A stretch of DNA of 64,000 bases from Phycicoccus sp. M110.8 (GCF_032464895.1 NZ_JAWDIC010000003.1:310001-374000), one strand, 5' to 3'; shown: positions 17,276 to 25,367, counted from the stretch's first letter. Notes: generated by a model not told the origin, from the sequence alone. Numbers and translations: made by a program.

Positions 17276-18349
17276 TCAGAGGCTGGTGCCGACCAGCACT
17301 GGCTCGTTGACGAGGGTCACGCCGAAGGCGTCGTCGACGCCGTCGCGCAGCTCGCGCGCCAGCGCGACGATGTCGCGTGCGGTGGCCGCGCCCCGGTTCG
17401 TGACGGCCAGGGTGTGCTTGGTGGACAGGGCCGCCGGCCCCGGCATGCGGTAGCCCTTGCCGAAGCCGGCGTGCTCGATCAGCCACGCCGCAGAGGTCTT
17501 GACGTTGCCCTCGGCGTCGGCGAAGCGGGGTGGCGTCGGGCCCTCGGGCCCCAGCCGCTCGGCGGCCCGGCGCTCGAGCTCCTCGAACCGCTGCGGCGAC
17601 AGGACCGGGTTGGTGAAGAAGGACCCGCACGACCAGGTGTCGTGGTCGGCCTCGTCGAGGACCATGCCGCGGCGGCGGCGCTGGGCCAGCACGGCCTCGC
17701 GGGCGTCCGCGAGCGGGACGCGGTCGCCCACCTCGACGCCGAGCTGGCGGGCGAGGTCGGCGTACGCGACGGGGCGGCTCAGCTCGCTCGGCACCAGCTG
17801 AAACAGGACGTCGAGGACGACGTAGCGGTCGGCGGCCTTGAAGACCGAGTGCCGGTAGGTGAAGGCGCAGTCGGCGTTGGCGACGGTGCGGACCACCTGG
17901 TCACGGCGGTCCCACACCCGCACCGAGGCGATCGTCTGGGCGACCTCCTGGCCGTAGGCGCCGACGTTCTGCACCGGGGTCGCCCCGGTGCCGCCGGGGA
18001 TGCCCGAGAGCGCCTCGATCCCGGCCCACCCCTCGGCGACGGCCCGCGCGACGAGGTCGTCCCAGGGGACGCCTGCCGCGACGCGCACCATCACCCCGCC
18101 GCACAGGTCGGCGGACTCCACCTCGATGCCGTCTGTGGCCACCCGCAGGACGGTGCCGGGGAAGCCCTCGTCGGCGACGACGACGTTGGACCCGCCGGTG
18201 AGCACCAGCAGGGGCTCGTCGGCGTCGTCGACCTCACGCACCGTGTCGACGACCTCGTCGGTCGTCCCCGCGGTGACGAGCCGGGCGGCCGGGCCGCCGA
18301 CGCGCATGGTGGTCAGGGGCGCGATGGGCGCGTCGTGCTCCTCGCGCAT
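17276..18349 (-). CDS. murB: UDP-N-acetylenolpyruvoylglucosamine reductase
   Basis: The protein has 357 residues from the ATG at 18349, which overlaps the stop of hadB. The FAD-binding N-terminal half has PLTTMRVGGPAARLV, LTGGSNVVVADEGFPG and LSGIPGGTGATPVQNVGAYG. The C-terminal half has TYRHSVFK, SCGSFFTNPVL with the catalytic Ser, and KTSAAWLIEHAGFGKGYRM. It reduces the enolpyruvyl ether of UDP-GlcNAc to make UDP-MurNAc for peptidoglycan. Coupling to hadAB is a conserved actinobacterial arrangement. Confidence 0.96.
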   Translation of the reverse strand: MREEHDAPIAPLTTMRVGGPAARLVTAGTTDEVVDTVREVDDADEPLLVLTGGSNVVVADEGFPGTVLRVATDGIEVESADLCGGVMVRVAAGVPWDDLVARAVAEGWAGIEALSGIPGGTGATPVQNVGAYGQEVAQTIASVRVWDRRDQVVRTVANADCAFTYRHSVFKAADRYVVLDVLFQLVPSELSRPVAYADLARQLGVEVGDRVPLADAREAVLAQRRRRGMVLDEADHDTWSCGSFFTNPVLSPQRFEELERRAAERLGPEGPTPPRFADAEGNVKTSAAWLIEHAGFGKGYRMPGPAALSTKHTLAVTNRGAATARDIVALARELRDGVDDAFGVTLVNEPVLVGTSL

Positions 18350-18771
18350 CAGGCGAGCGCCACCACCGCGAGGCACCGGCCCAGCGCCTTGGTGCCCTCG
18401 GCGGTCACGGTGAGCTCGACGGTGGCCCGGCGAGAGTCCTCGTCGAGGGACTTCACGGTGCCGGAGACCTCGAGGTCGGCGCCGTCGCGGGGGACGACCA
18501 CCATCGAGGTGAAGCGGGTGCCGAACTCGACAACCCGGCCGCCGTCACCCACCCACTCCTCGAGCACGGCACCGGCCGCGCCCATGGTCCACATGCCGTG
18601 GGCGATGATGTCGGGCAGGCCCACCGAGCGGGCGAAGTCCTCGTCCTGGTGGATGGGGTTCTGGTCGCCGGAGGCGTTGGCGTAGGCGACGAGCGTGTCG
18701 CGGCCGACGTGCACCGTCGTGGGGCCGAAGGTGTCGCCGGCGGCGACGGCGTCGAAGCTGCGGACGGCCAT
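18349..18771 (-). CDS. hadB: MaoC-like (3R)-hydroxyacyl-ACP dehydratase, HadB type
   Basis: The protein has 140 residues from the ATG at 18771. The hot-dog hydratase motif is intact: ANASGDQNPIHQDEDFARSVGLPDIIAHGMWTMG, where the Asp and His of D-x-N-P-I-H are catalytic. Its partner HadA lies immediately upstream, and together they form a heterodimeric FAS-II-type dehydratase in mycobacteria. A GTG six bases upstream of the ATG overlaps the hadA stop and is an alternative start, but GGGAG is better spaced for the ATG. In an organism not shown to make mycolic acids its role may be ordinary acyl-chain dehydration. Confidence 0.9.
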   Translation of the reverse strand: MAVRSFDAVAAGDTFGPTTVHVGRDTLVAYANASGDQNPIHQDEDFARSVGLPDIIAHGMWTMGAAGAVLEEWVGDGGRVVEFGTRFTSMVVVPRDGADLEVSGTVKSLDEDSRRATVELTVTAEGTKALGRCLAVVALA

Positions 18772-18773
18772 GC

Positions 18774-19220
18774 TCACTCCCCTCCCCGGACGACGATGGT
18801 GGAGGTCGACGTGCACAGGGCCTCGCCGTCCTCGGTTGCGAGCTCGGTGCGGGTCGTGACCATCGAGTGGCCGCCGGCCTGGCGGATCGAGTCGACGGTG
18901 AGCGTGCCCACGACCGAGTCGCCGGCCGTGATGGGGCGGTGGTGGACGAACTTCTGCTCGCCGTGGACCACCCGGCTGTAGTCGATGCCGGCCTCGGGGT
19001 CGGCGACGTACTGCCGGTCCACCTGCTGGGCGATGCTCACCGCGAAGGTGGGCGGCGCGATGACGTCGCGGTACCCGGCGGCGCGGGCGGCGTCGGCGGA
19101 GGAGTGCACCGGGTCGTGCGAGCCGACCGCCTCGGCGAAGGCCGTGAGCATCGCCGCGTCCACGGCATACGGGCCACTGGGCGGGTAGGTGCGCCCCAGG
19201 AAATCTGCGTTGACGGCCAT
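18774..19220 (-). CDS. hadA: MaoC-like dehydratase subunit, HadA type
   Basis: The protein has about 148 residues starting MAVNADFLGRTYPPSGPYAV. The N-terminal half-hot-dog has EAVGSHDPVHSSADAARAAGYRDVIAPPTF, where the catalytic D-x-x-x-H arrangement is less complete than in HadB, as expected for the FAS1_DH_region/HadA subunit that binds the acyl chain. A GTG nine bases upstream is an alternative start. It lies downstream of rpmG in the conserved rpmG - hadA - hadB - murB order. Confidence 0.88.
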   Translation of the reverse strand: MAVNADFLGRTYPPSGPYAVDAAMLTAFAEAVGSHDPVHSSADAARAAGYRDVIAPPTFAVSIAQQVDRQYVADPEAGIDYSRVVHGEQKFVHHRPITAGDSVVGTLTVDSIRQAGGHSMVTTRTELATEDGEALCTSTSTIVVRGGE

Positions 19221-19293
19221 GGCGCCCACTCTAGGGGCGCGCCCGGACGGGCACCGACCCAGCCCACGGCACTTCTCCCCGACTTCCGCCGGC

Positions 19294-19391
19294 CCGGGGA
19301 CGACGAAGCCGCCCGACGGACGGGTGGGGCTGGAATGGGCACGTGGCGGCCGCCGCCCCGGGGACGACGAAGCCGCCCGGCGGACGGGTGG
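19294..19391. repeat. Direct repeat of 34 bp (two copies, 30 bp apart)
   Basis: Copies at 19294-19327 and 19358-19391 share 33 of 34 bases (CCGGGGACGACGAAGCCGCC and onward; one A/G difference). The second copy supplies the left arm of the rpmG terminator, and the first repeats that arm without its partner. This looks like a local tandem duplication of half a terminator in the rpmG-hadA gap. Confidence 0.8.
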
Positions 19392-19406
19392 TCCGGGGCG
19401 GCTTCG
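19368..19406 (-). terminator. Terminator after rpmG
   Basis: An 11-bp stem of CGAAGCCGCCC (19368-19378) with GGGCGGCTTCG (19396-19406) and a 17-base loop lies 25 bases beyond the rpmG stop. It would separate rpmG from hadA. Confidence 0.65.
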
Positions 19407-19430
19407 GGGGTGCGCCTGTCGGCGCGCTGC

Positions 19431-19601
19431 TCAGCGGGTCTCGCGGTGCAGGGTGTGCTTGCCGTCGCGAGGGCAGAACTTCTTCATCTCCAGGCGGTCG
19501 GGGTTGTTCCGACGGTTCTTCTTGGTGATGTAGTTGCGCTCCTTGCAGTCCACGCACGCCAGGGTGATCTTGGGGCGGACGTCTGCGCTCTTGCTAGCCA
19601 C
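19431..19601 (-). CDS. rpmG: Ribosomal protein bL33
   Basis: The protein has 56 residues from the GTG at 19601: [20 protein letters not shown], then [20 protein letters not shown] and [15 protein letters not shown]. The first zinc knuckle CxxC (CVDC) is intact, but the second reads C-P-R-D where zinc-type L33 normally has C-P-x-C, so only three of the four cysteines remain. L33 sits near the ribosomal E site. The gene lies just downstream of tRNA-Thr and tRNA-Met. Confidence 0.95.
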   Translation of the reverse strand: MASKSADVRPKITLACVDCKERNYITKKNRRNNPDRLEMKKFCPRDGKHTLHRETR

Positions 19602-19722
19602 GGGGCAACCTGCTCTCGAAACTGACGGGGTCTGACACTCTGAAGACGTGGTCGGCCGCGCACGACGCGGCAGCGACACATCAGGGTACGCGACCTCGGG
19701 CCGAAACCTGAAATCGCCGTTG

Positions 19723-19796
19723 TAGCGGGAGCGGGGCTCGATCCCGCGACCTCACGATTATGAGTCGTGCGCTCTAACCAGCTGAGCTACCCCGCC
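19723..19796 (-). tRNA. tRNA-Met (anticodon CAT)
   Basis: This is a 74-base cloverleaf on the minus strand. The acceptor GGCGGGG pairs with TCCCGCT, with G-U pairs at both ends. The D-arm is GCTCAGCTGGTTAGAGC, the anticodon stem-loop CGACTCATAATCG, and the T-arm loop ATCGAGC. The lack of initiator features makes elongator Met most likely; a lysidine-modified Ile-2 tRNA also carries CAT and is not excluded. No encoded CCA. Confidence 0.9.
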
Positions 19797-19828
19797 TCGG
19801 GGTTCGACGCCCTGCGGCGCCGGACCAG

Positions 19829-19901
19829 AGCCCCCTGTCGGAATCGAACCGACGACCTTTTCCTTACCATGGAAACGCTCTGCCGACTGAGCTAAGGGGG
19901 C
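19829..19901 (-). tRNA. tRNA-Thr (anticodon GGT)
   Basis: This is a 73-base cloverleaf on the minus strand with acceptor GCCCCCT/AGGGGGC, D-arm GCTCAGTCGGCAGAGC, anticodon loop CATGGTAA and T-arm GTTCGATTC. It decodes ACC/ACT and lies 32 bases upstream of tRNA-Met, probably in one transcript. Confidence 0.96.
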
Positions 19902-20072
19902 CTGCCCGTCCTGCGCAGGAGCCCTGCGCGGAAGTGCGACGGTGAGACTACAGGGTGAGCCCGCCGGGAGTGAAATCGACTGCCACCGCACCCGTCGGCG
20001 CCGACGCGGGGGCCGCGAGGGCGGCCCGGGAGGCCGGTCCGGCGAGCGAGTTCAGCGCCGGGCGCGGGCGGT

Positions 20073-20915
20073 TCAGAGCCGGGTCGCGGTGCGCACGAGG
20101 GCGGCCAGCGGCAGCGAGGTGCTGTGCGGCGGCCAGGCGATCACGGTCGTCACCCGCGGGGCGTCGACGACGGGCACGACGGCGTGCTCCGACCCGAGCT
20201 GGAGCCGGACGGACTCCGGGAGCACCGCACTGGCCCGGCCAAGCCCGACGAGCTGGAAGAGCTCGGTCGAGCCGTGCACCCCGAGGTCGTCGGCACTGCC
20301 GGCGGGCGCGGGGAACCGCAGCGGGGCGTCGGTGAGCGCCTCCACCTCCGACAGCTCGACCTGCTCGCGGCTCGAGAGCGGGTGGCCCGCGGGCAGGACG
20401 GCGACCTGCCCCTCGTCCTGCAGCACCTCGGTGTCCAGGCCCGCCGTGGAGTCGAACGGCAGGTGCAGCAGCGCCACGTCGGCGCGGCCGTCGCGCAGGA
20501 TGCCCTCCTGCTCGCCGGTGCCGCAGAGCAGGAGGTGCACGGGGACGGCGCCCGGCTCGGCGGCATACGCGTCGAGCAGCTTGGCGAGCAGCTCGACCGA
20601 GGCGCCCGCCTTGGTGACCAGGACGAGGCCGGCCTCGCCGTCGGCCCCGGCGGCGCGGCGGGTGCGCCGCTCCGCGGCGGACACGGCAGCGAGCGCCGCA
20701 CGCCCCTCGCGCAGGAGCACCTCGCCGGCCGGTGTCAGCGCCACCCCCCTGCTCGAGCGCTCGAACAAAGTGGCGCCGAGCCGGCGCTCCAGGCGCTGGA
20801 TCGCCCGGGAGAGCGGGGGCTGGGCCATCCCCAGCCGCTGCGCCGCGCGCCCGAAGTGCAGCTCCTCCGCGACCGCGACGAAGTACTGCAGCTCGCGCGT
20901 CTCCACCTGCGCCAC
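20073..20915 (-). CDS. LysR-family transcriptional regulator
   Basis: The protein has 280 residues. The N-terminal winged helix-turn-helix is typical: ELQYFVAVAEELHFGRAAQR, then AQPPLSRAIQRLERRLGATL and FERSSRGVALTPAG. The C-terminal effector domain (about 90-280) includes PVHLLLCGTGEQEGILRDGR, a type-2 periplasmic-binding fold. It is divergent from a short-chain dehydrogenase gene across a 99-base gap holding a clear LysR box, so it probably controls that gene and itself. The effector is unknown. Confidence 0.92.
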   Translation of the reverse strand: MAQVETRELQYFVAVAEELHFGRAAQRLGMAQPPLSRAIQRLERRLGATLFERSSRGVALTPAGEVLLREGRAALAAVSAAERRTRRAAGADGEAGLVLVTKAGASVELLAKLLDAYAAEPGAVPVHLLLCGTGEQEGILRDGRADVALLHLPFDSTAGLDTEVLQDEGQVAVLPAGHPLSSREQVELSEVEALTDAPLRFPAPAGSADDLGVHGSTELFQLVGLGRASAVLPESVRLQLGSEHAVVPVVDAPRVTTVIAWPPHSTSLPLAALVRTATRL

Positions 20916-20937
20916 GGTAGCCCGCAGGGGCCGCGGG

Positions 20938-20962
20938 CGGCGATACCCGTGCGGTATCGCCG
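20938..20962. promoter_or_regulatory. LysR-box operator (T-N11-A palindrome)
   Basis: Ten-base arms CGGCGATACC and GGTATCGCCG flank a five-base centre CGTGC. Inside them ATACC-N5-GGTAT fits the T-N11-A consensus bound by LysR proteins. It lies 22 bases upstream of the regulator start and 52 bases upstream of the SDR start, the expected place for a shared divergent operator. Confidence 0.8.
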
Positions 20963-21014
20963 GCGACCGAACCGGTGTTGGCCGCGGGCGCCGGTGGGCA
21001 CCGAGGGTGGACGC

Positions 21015-21779
21015 ATGACACCAACCAACCCCACCTCATCCCCGAGCCGGCCGACCACCGCGCTGGTCACCGGCGCGAACAAGGGCATCGGCTACGAGAT
21101 CGCAGCGGGCCTGGGCGCCCTCGGCTGGAGCGTCGGCGTCGGCGCCCGTGACGACGCCCGGCGCGAGGCCGCCGTGCGACGGCTGCGGGATGCCGGGTAC
21201 GACGCCTTCGGGGTGCCCCTCGACGTCACCGACGACGACAGCGTCGCCGCGACCGCGGCACTGCTGGAGGAACGGGGCGGCCTGGACGTCCTGGTCAACA
21301 ACGCCGGCATCACCGGCGGGATGCCACAGCTGCCCAGCGAGGTGACCGTCGAGCAGCTGCGCACCGTCCTCGACGTCAACGTGTTCGGGGTCGTCCGCAC
21401 GATGCAGGCGTTCCTGCCCCAGCTCCGGCGGTCCGCCCACCCGCGGGTGGTGGTCATGTCCAGCGGGGTCGGCAGCCTCACCCGGCAGGCGGCCACGACC
21501 GACCCGCTGGCCACCGGCCCCGTCTCGGGCGCCTACTCCCCCTCGAAGACGTACCTCAACGCGGTCACGCTGCAGTTCGTCAAGGAGCTGGCCGAGCGCG
21601 GCGAGCAGCGGATCCTGGTCAACCTCGCCTGCCCGGGCTTCGTCGCGACGGACCTCAACAACTTCGCCGGCGTGCGCAGCCCGCAGGAGGGCGCGCAGGT
21701 CGCGATCCGGCTGGCGACGCTGCCCGACGACGGCCCGACCGGCGGCTACTTCGAGGACGCGGGCCCGATCCCCTGGTGA
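21015..21779 (+). CDS. Short-chain dehydrogenase/reductase
   Basis: The protein has 254 residues from the ATG at 21015. The classical SDR core is present: TALVTGANKGIGYEIAAGL (G-x3-G-x-G cofactor motif), LDVLVNNAGITGG, a catalytic Ser in VVVMSSGVGSL, and YSPSKTYLN (Y-x3-K). The G-A-N-K-G-I-G pattern and the C-terminal CPGFVATDLNNF resemble carbonyl-reductase-like SDRs that use NADPH. It is probably the regulated target of the divergent LysR gene. The substrate is unknown. Confidence 0.9.
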   Translation: MTPTNPTSSPSRPTTALVTGANKGIGYEIAAGLGALGWSVGVGARDDARREAAVRRLRDAGYDAFGVPLDVTDDDSVAATAALLEERGGLDVLVNNAGITGGMPQLPSEVTVEQLRTVLDVNVFGVVRTMQAFLPQLRRSAHPRVVVMSSGVGSLTRQAATTDPLATGPVSGAYSPSKTYLNAVTLQFVKELAERGEQRILVNLACPGFVATDLNNFAGVRSPQEGAQVAIRLATLPDDGPTGGYFEDAGPIPW

Positions 21780-21786
21780 GCCGCGG

Positions 21787-22956
21787 TCAGCGGAAGGCCG
21801 AGACCCCCGTCAGCGCCTCGCCCACCACGAGGGTGTGCATCTCGACGGTGCCCTCGTAGGTCAGCACCGACTCGAGATTGTTCATGTGCCGGATGACGGG
21901 GTACTCCAGGCTGATGCCGTTCGCCCCGAGGATGGTCCGGGCCGTGCGGCAGATCTCGAGGGACTCGCGGATGTTGTTGAGCTTGCCGAGGCTGACCTGG
22001 GTCGGCGTGATGCTGCCGGCGTCCTTGCGACGGCCCAGGTGCAGGGCGAGCAGCTGGCCCTTGACGAGCTCGAGCGCCATGTCCGCCAGCTTCTGCTGGG
22101 TCAGCTGGAACCCCGCGAGCGGCCGACCGAACTGGTGCCGCTCCACGGCATACCGGCGGGCGGTCTCGAGCGAGGAGCGCGCGGCGCCGAGCGACCCCCA
22201 GACGATCCCGTAGCGCGCCTCGGTCAGGCACGACAGCGGGCCCTTGAGCCCACGCACCTCGGGGAAGGCCGCGCCAGCAGGCAGGCGCACGCCCTCGAGC
22301 ACGAGCTCGGAGGTGACCGAGGCGCGCAGCGACATCTTGTGCTTGATCAGCGGGGCGGAGAAGCCGGGGGTGTCGGTCGGGACGACGAAGCCGCGGATGC
22401 CCTCGTCGGTCTGCGCCCAGACCACGGCGACGTCGGCGATCGAGCCGTTCGTGATCCACATCTTGGAGCCGTCGAGCACCCAGTCGTCGCCGTCGCGCCG
22501 GGCGCGGGTGCGCATCGAGCCGGGGTCGGAGCCGTGGTCGGGCTCGGTGAGCCCGAAGCACCCGATCGCCTCGCCCGCGGCCATGCGCGGCAGCCACTCC
22601 TGCTTGTGCTCCTCGCTGCCCCAGCGGTGGATCGCGAACATCGCCAGCGACCCCTGCACCGACACGAGGGACCGTATGCCGGAGTCGGTCGCCTCGAGCT
22701 CGAGGCAGGCCAGGCCGTAGTCGACCGAGCTCAGGCCGGCGCAGCCGTAGCCCTCGAGGTGCATGCCGAGCAGCCCGAGGCCGCCGAGCTCGCGAGCCAG
22801 GCCCCGGATGTCGTCGACCTCGCCGCGCTCGAACCAGTCGGCGACGTGCGGCTCGACCCGCTTGTCGAGGAAGGCGCGGGTGGTGTCCCGGATCGCCTTC
22901 TCCTCGTCGGAGAGCAGGTCGTCGATGCCGGCGAGGTCGAGCGGGTTCCGGTCCAT
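21787..22956 (-). CDS. Acyl-CoA dehydrogenase, glutaryl-CoA dehydrogenase-like
   Basis: The protein has 389 residues. Acyl-CoA dehydrogenase signatures include CFGLTEPDHGSDPGSMRTRA and WITNGSIADVAVVWA for FAD, with the catalytic base in YEGTVEMHTLVVGEALTG (Glu368). The run RTILGANGISLEYPVIRHMN with NNLESVLTYEGT and the ARYGIVWGSLGAA segment are characteristic of glutaryl-CoA dehydrogenases, which oxidise and decarboxylate glutaryl-CoA to crotonyl-CoA in lysine and aromatic degradation. No electron-transfer flavoprotein or CoA-ligase gene is adjacent. Other short-chain acyl substrates remain possible. Confidence 0.88.
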   Translation of the reverse strand: MDRNPLDLAGIDDLLSDEEKAIRDTTRAFLDKRVEPHVADWFERGEVDDIRGLARELGGLGLLGMHLEGYGCAGLSSVDYGLACLELEATDSGIRSLVSVQGSLAMFAIHRWGSEEHKQEWLPRMAAGEAIGCFGLTEPDHGSDPGSMRTRARRDGDDWVLDGSKMWITNGSIADVAVVWAQTDEGIRGFVVPTDTPGFSAPLIKHKMSLRASVTSELVLEGVRLPAGAAFPEVRGLKGPLSCLTEARYGIVWGSLGAARSSLETARRYAVERHQFGRPLAGFQLTQQKLADMALELVKGQLLALHLGRRKDAGSITPTQVSLGKLNNIRESLEICRTARTILGANGISLEYPVIRHMNNLESVLTYEGTVEMHTLVVGEALTGVSAFR

Positions 22957-23079
22957 GGGGCCAGTCTGCCGCGCGCGGGCCGGTCGGTGCCGGCAACCGT
23001 GGCCGGGGTCACCGGAGGGCGGTCGGGCGGGGCGGCGGCGGAGGGTTCGCGACGGCGGCAGATTCGCCCCGGCGGGGGG

Positions 23080-23529
23080 TCAGGGCTTGGGGTGGGCGAG
23101 CTCGCTGATCCGGGCGATGGCGTACGCGTACCCGCTGGGGCCGCAGCCGACGATGACGCCGGTCGACACCGCGGACAGGTAGGAGTGGTGCCGGAACTCC
23201 TCGCGGGCGTGCACGTTGCTCAGGTGCACCTCGAAGACGGGGACCGACACCGTGGCGAGGGCGTCACGGAGGGCGACGGAGGTGTGCGTGTAGGCGCCGG
23301 CGTTGACGACGAACCCGACGGCCTGGTGGCGCAGCTCGTGGATCGCGTCGATGAGCACGCCCTCGTGGTTGCTCTGCCGGAAGTCGACCGCGAGCCCGGC
23401 GAGGCTGGCGGCCTTGCGGCACAGGGCCTCCACGTCGGCGAGGGTCTCGTGGCCATAGACCTCGGGCTCCCGCTCGCCGAGCAGGTTGAGGTTGGGGCCG
23501 TTGAGGACGACGACGGTCGGCTCGCTCAT
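23080..23529 (-). CDS. aroQ: Type II 3-dehydroquinate dehydratase
   Basis: This 149-residue protein is a complete type II enzyme: [20 protein letters not shown] at the start, with the Arg and Tyr of the mobile active-site lid, [31 protein letters not shown] and [18 protein letters not shown] with the catalytic His. It makes 3-dehydroshikimate in the shikimate pathway, or runs in quinate catabolism. Other aro genes are not adjacent, so the two roles cannot be separated. Confidence 0.96.
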   Translation of the reverse strand: MSEPTVVVLNGPNLNLLGEREPEVYGHETLADVEALCRKAASLAGLAVDFRQSNHEGVLIDAIHELRHQAVGFVVNAGAYTHTSVALRDALATVSVPVFEVHLSNVHAREEFRHHSYLSAVSTGVIVGCGPSGYAYAIARISELAHPKP

Positions 23530-23671
23530 GGGTCAGCTCCTGTGCTGGCGGTGGGGGCCGCGGGTGCGGACCCGCTGGTGCGGGTCACTGTGGCACGGCC
23601 CGGTCGCACCTACAGGGTAGGACACAAGTTCGGCATGTCCGGTGGAGCAGCAGGTCAGCCGTTCGGCGTCG

Positions 23672-23710
23672 GGCTCCGGGGTGCGGCGTCCGTCGCGTCA
23701 CCCCGGAGCC
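23672..23710 (-). terminator. Terminator after the cox operon
   Basis: A perfect 12-bp stem (GGCTCCGGGGTG at 23672-23683 with 23699-23710) and a 15-base loop start seven bases beyond the last gene of the carbon-monoxide-dehydrogenase-type operon. Confidence 0.75.
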
Positions 23711-23716
23711 GACGCG

Positions 23717-24508
23717 TCAGCGCAGGACGCGCCGGATGAGCAGGACCGCCAGGATCGCGGCGACCACGGCGAGCACCGGCTTCGCGTAGGTCTTCACGAG
23801 GACGGGCAGCACCGTCGAGCCCAGGTCGAGCGCCTCCTGAGGGGCCGGCTGCCTCGCCGCGGCGCGTTCGGCCCGCGAGGGCGGGTATGCCGGTGTACCC
23901 GGCGCGGCCGCCGCCGCGGCCGCCGACGCGGACGCCGCGGGGGCCGGGACCGCGGCCGCCGGGGCCGTCTCGGCCGGTGCCGTCTCGGCCGGTGCCGTCT
24001 CGGCCGGCGCCGCCCCCGCAGCTGCCGCCGCGGTCGGTGCGGCGGGCGCCTCCTCCTCGGGCGGGCCGCCGATCCGGCCCTCGATGCAGGCGACGAACTG
24101 CTGCAGCAGCTTGTCGGACACGTCCTGCATGACCCCGCGGCCGAACTGGGCGGGCTTGCCGGTGACGGCGAGGTCGGTGACGACGTCGGCGGTCGTCCCT
24201 CCCCCGTCCGCCTCCGACAGCCGGATCGTCACGGTGGCACCGGCCGTGCCGTTGCCACGCTTGTCCTTGCCCTTGGCCTCGATGACGGCGTGGTGGGTGG
24301 CGTCGTCCCGCTCGACGAAGGACCCCGACCCGGCGTACTGCAGGGCGATCGGGCCGAGCTTGACCTTGACCGTCCCGGAGAAGCCGTCGTCGGTGACCTC
24401 CGTGACCGCGGCCCCGGGAAAGCAGCTCCCGACGGCCTGGAGGTCCATGAAGGTCGCCCAGGTCTCCTCGACCGACGCCGGGACGGTGAACGAGTGGGTC
24501 AGCTCCAC
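23717..24508 (-). CDS. coxG: CoxG-like SRPBCC protein with C-terminal membrane anchor
   Basis: The protein has 263 residues. Residues 1-145 form a CoxG/SRPBCC domain (MELTHSFTVPASVEETWATF, then VSDKLLQQFVACIEGRI). Residues 150-215 are a low-complexity Ala/Pro linker with three perfect A-E-T-A-P-type repeats. A final hydrophobic helix (VLPVLVKTYAKPVLAVVAAI and onward) ends in RRVLR. In Oligotropha, CoxG helps attach CO dehydrogenase to the membrane, which fits the tail anchor seen here. It closes the operon, five bases after coxM. Confidence 0.85.
   Translation of the reverse strand: MELTHSFTVPASVEETWATFMDLQAVGSCFPGAAVTEVTDDGFSGTVKVKLGPIALQYAGSGSFVERDDATHHAVIEAKGKDKRGNGTAGATVTIRLSEADGGGTTADVVTDLAVTGKPAQFGRGVMQDVSDKLLQQFVACIEGRIGGPPEEEAPAAPTAAAAAGAAPAETAPAETAPAETAPAAAVPAPAASASAAAAAAAPGTPAYPPSRAERAAARQPAPQEALDLGSTVLPVLVKTYAKPVLAVVAAILAVLLIRRVLR
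23964..24008 (-). repeat. Three 15-bp tandem repeats inside coxG
   Basis: The + strand unit GCCGTCTCGGCCGGT repeats three times (last base changed in the third copy). On the coding strand it gives three Pro-Ala-Glu-Thr-Ala units in the Ala/Pro linker. The unit is a multiple of three, so copy-number change would keep the frame. Confidence 0.85.
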
Positions 24509-24512
24509 GCGC

Positions 24513-25367
24513 TCACGCCCCCGCTGCCGCGAGCACGGCGCGGCGGGTCAGCACCGTCGCGAGGTGCCGGCGGTAGTCGGCGTCGCCGTTGAGGTCCGAC
24601 GGCGGGTTCGTCCCGTCGGCCGCGGCCGCACAGGCGTCGCGCACGGCGTCCTCCGTCGCGGCCTTCCCGACGAGGGCCTGCTCCACGGCGGTGGCCCGCA
24701 ACGGGGTGGACCCCATGTTGGTCAGCCCGATCCGCGCCTCGGCGATGCTGCCGCCGTCGACCCGGACCGTCGCCGCGACGGCGACGATCGACCACTGGTG
24801 GGCCACCCGCACGAACTTCTCGTAGCGGCTGCCCCACCCGGTGTGCTTGGGCACGCGGATGGCCGTGAGCAGCTCACCCTCGCCGACCGCGGTCTCGAAC
24901 AGGTCGCGGAAGAAGTCGCCGGCGGCCACGGTGCGCTCGCCCCCCAGGCCGGCCACGACGAGCTCGGCGTCGAGCGCGAGCACCGGGGCACCCACGTCCC
25001 CCGCCGGGTCGGCGTGGACGAGCGCGCCGCCCACGGTGCCGCGGTGGCGGATCTGGGGGTCGGCGACCTCCTTCACTGCTGCGTGCAGGACGCCCGCGTG
25101 CTCGCGCACGAGGTCGGAGGCGAGCAGGTCGGCATACGTCGTCATCGCACCGATGACGATCGCGTCGCCGTCCTCGCGGATGCCCCGAAGCTCCTCGACC
25201 CGGCCGAGGTCGATGACCTTGTCCGGGGCGTTGAGCCGCATGCGCAGGATGGGCAGCAGGCTCTGGCCGCCGGCGAGGACCTTCGCGTCGTCGCCGGCCT
25301 CCGCGAGCGCCGCGAGCGCGTCCGCGACGGAGGTCGGGGCGACGTACTCGAACTGTGCGGGGATCAC
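24513..25367 (-). CDS. coxM: FAD-binding medium subunit of a CO-dehydrogenase-type molybdenum hydroxylase
   Basis: The protein has 284 residues from a GTG that overlaps the coxL stop (GTGA). FAD motifs of the xanthine oxidase family are present: KVLAGGQSLLPILRMRL (A-G-G-x-S-L-L) near residue 30 and HRGTVGGALVHADPAGD (T-x-G-G-x3-H-A-D-P) near 108. The CO-dehydrogenase C-terminal domain follows. It passes electrons from the iron-sulfur subunit to the respiratory chain. Gene order here is S-L-M rather than the M-S-L of Oligotropha. Confidence 0.93.
   Translation of the reverse strand: MIPAQFEYVAPTSVADALAALAEAGDDAKVLAGGQSLLPILRMRLNAPDKVIDLGRVEELRGIREDGDAIVIGAMTTYADLLASDLVREHAGVLHAAVKEVADPQIRHRGTVGGALVHADPAGDVGAPVLALDAELVVAGLGGERTVAAGDFFRDLFETAVGEGELLTAIRVPKHTGWGSRYEKFVRVAHQWSIVAVAATVRVDGGSIAEARIGLTNMGSTPLRATAVEQALVGKAATEDAVRDACAAAADGTNPPSDLNGDADYRRHLATVLTRRAVLAAAGA

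Noticed and set aside
19723-19901. Genomic-island integration at the tRNA-Met/tRNA-Thr pair
   Set aside because: No integrase, no tRNA-fragment repeat and no composition break nearby; the flanking gene order is conserved core.
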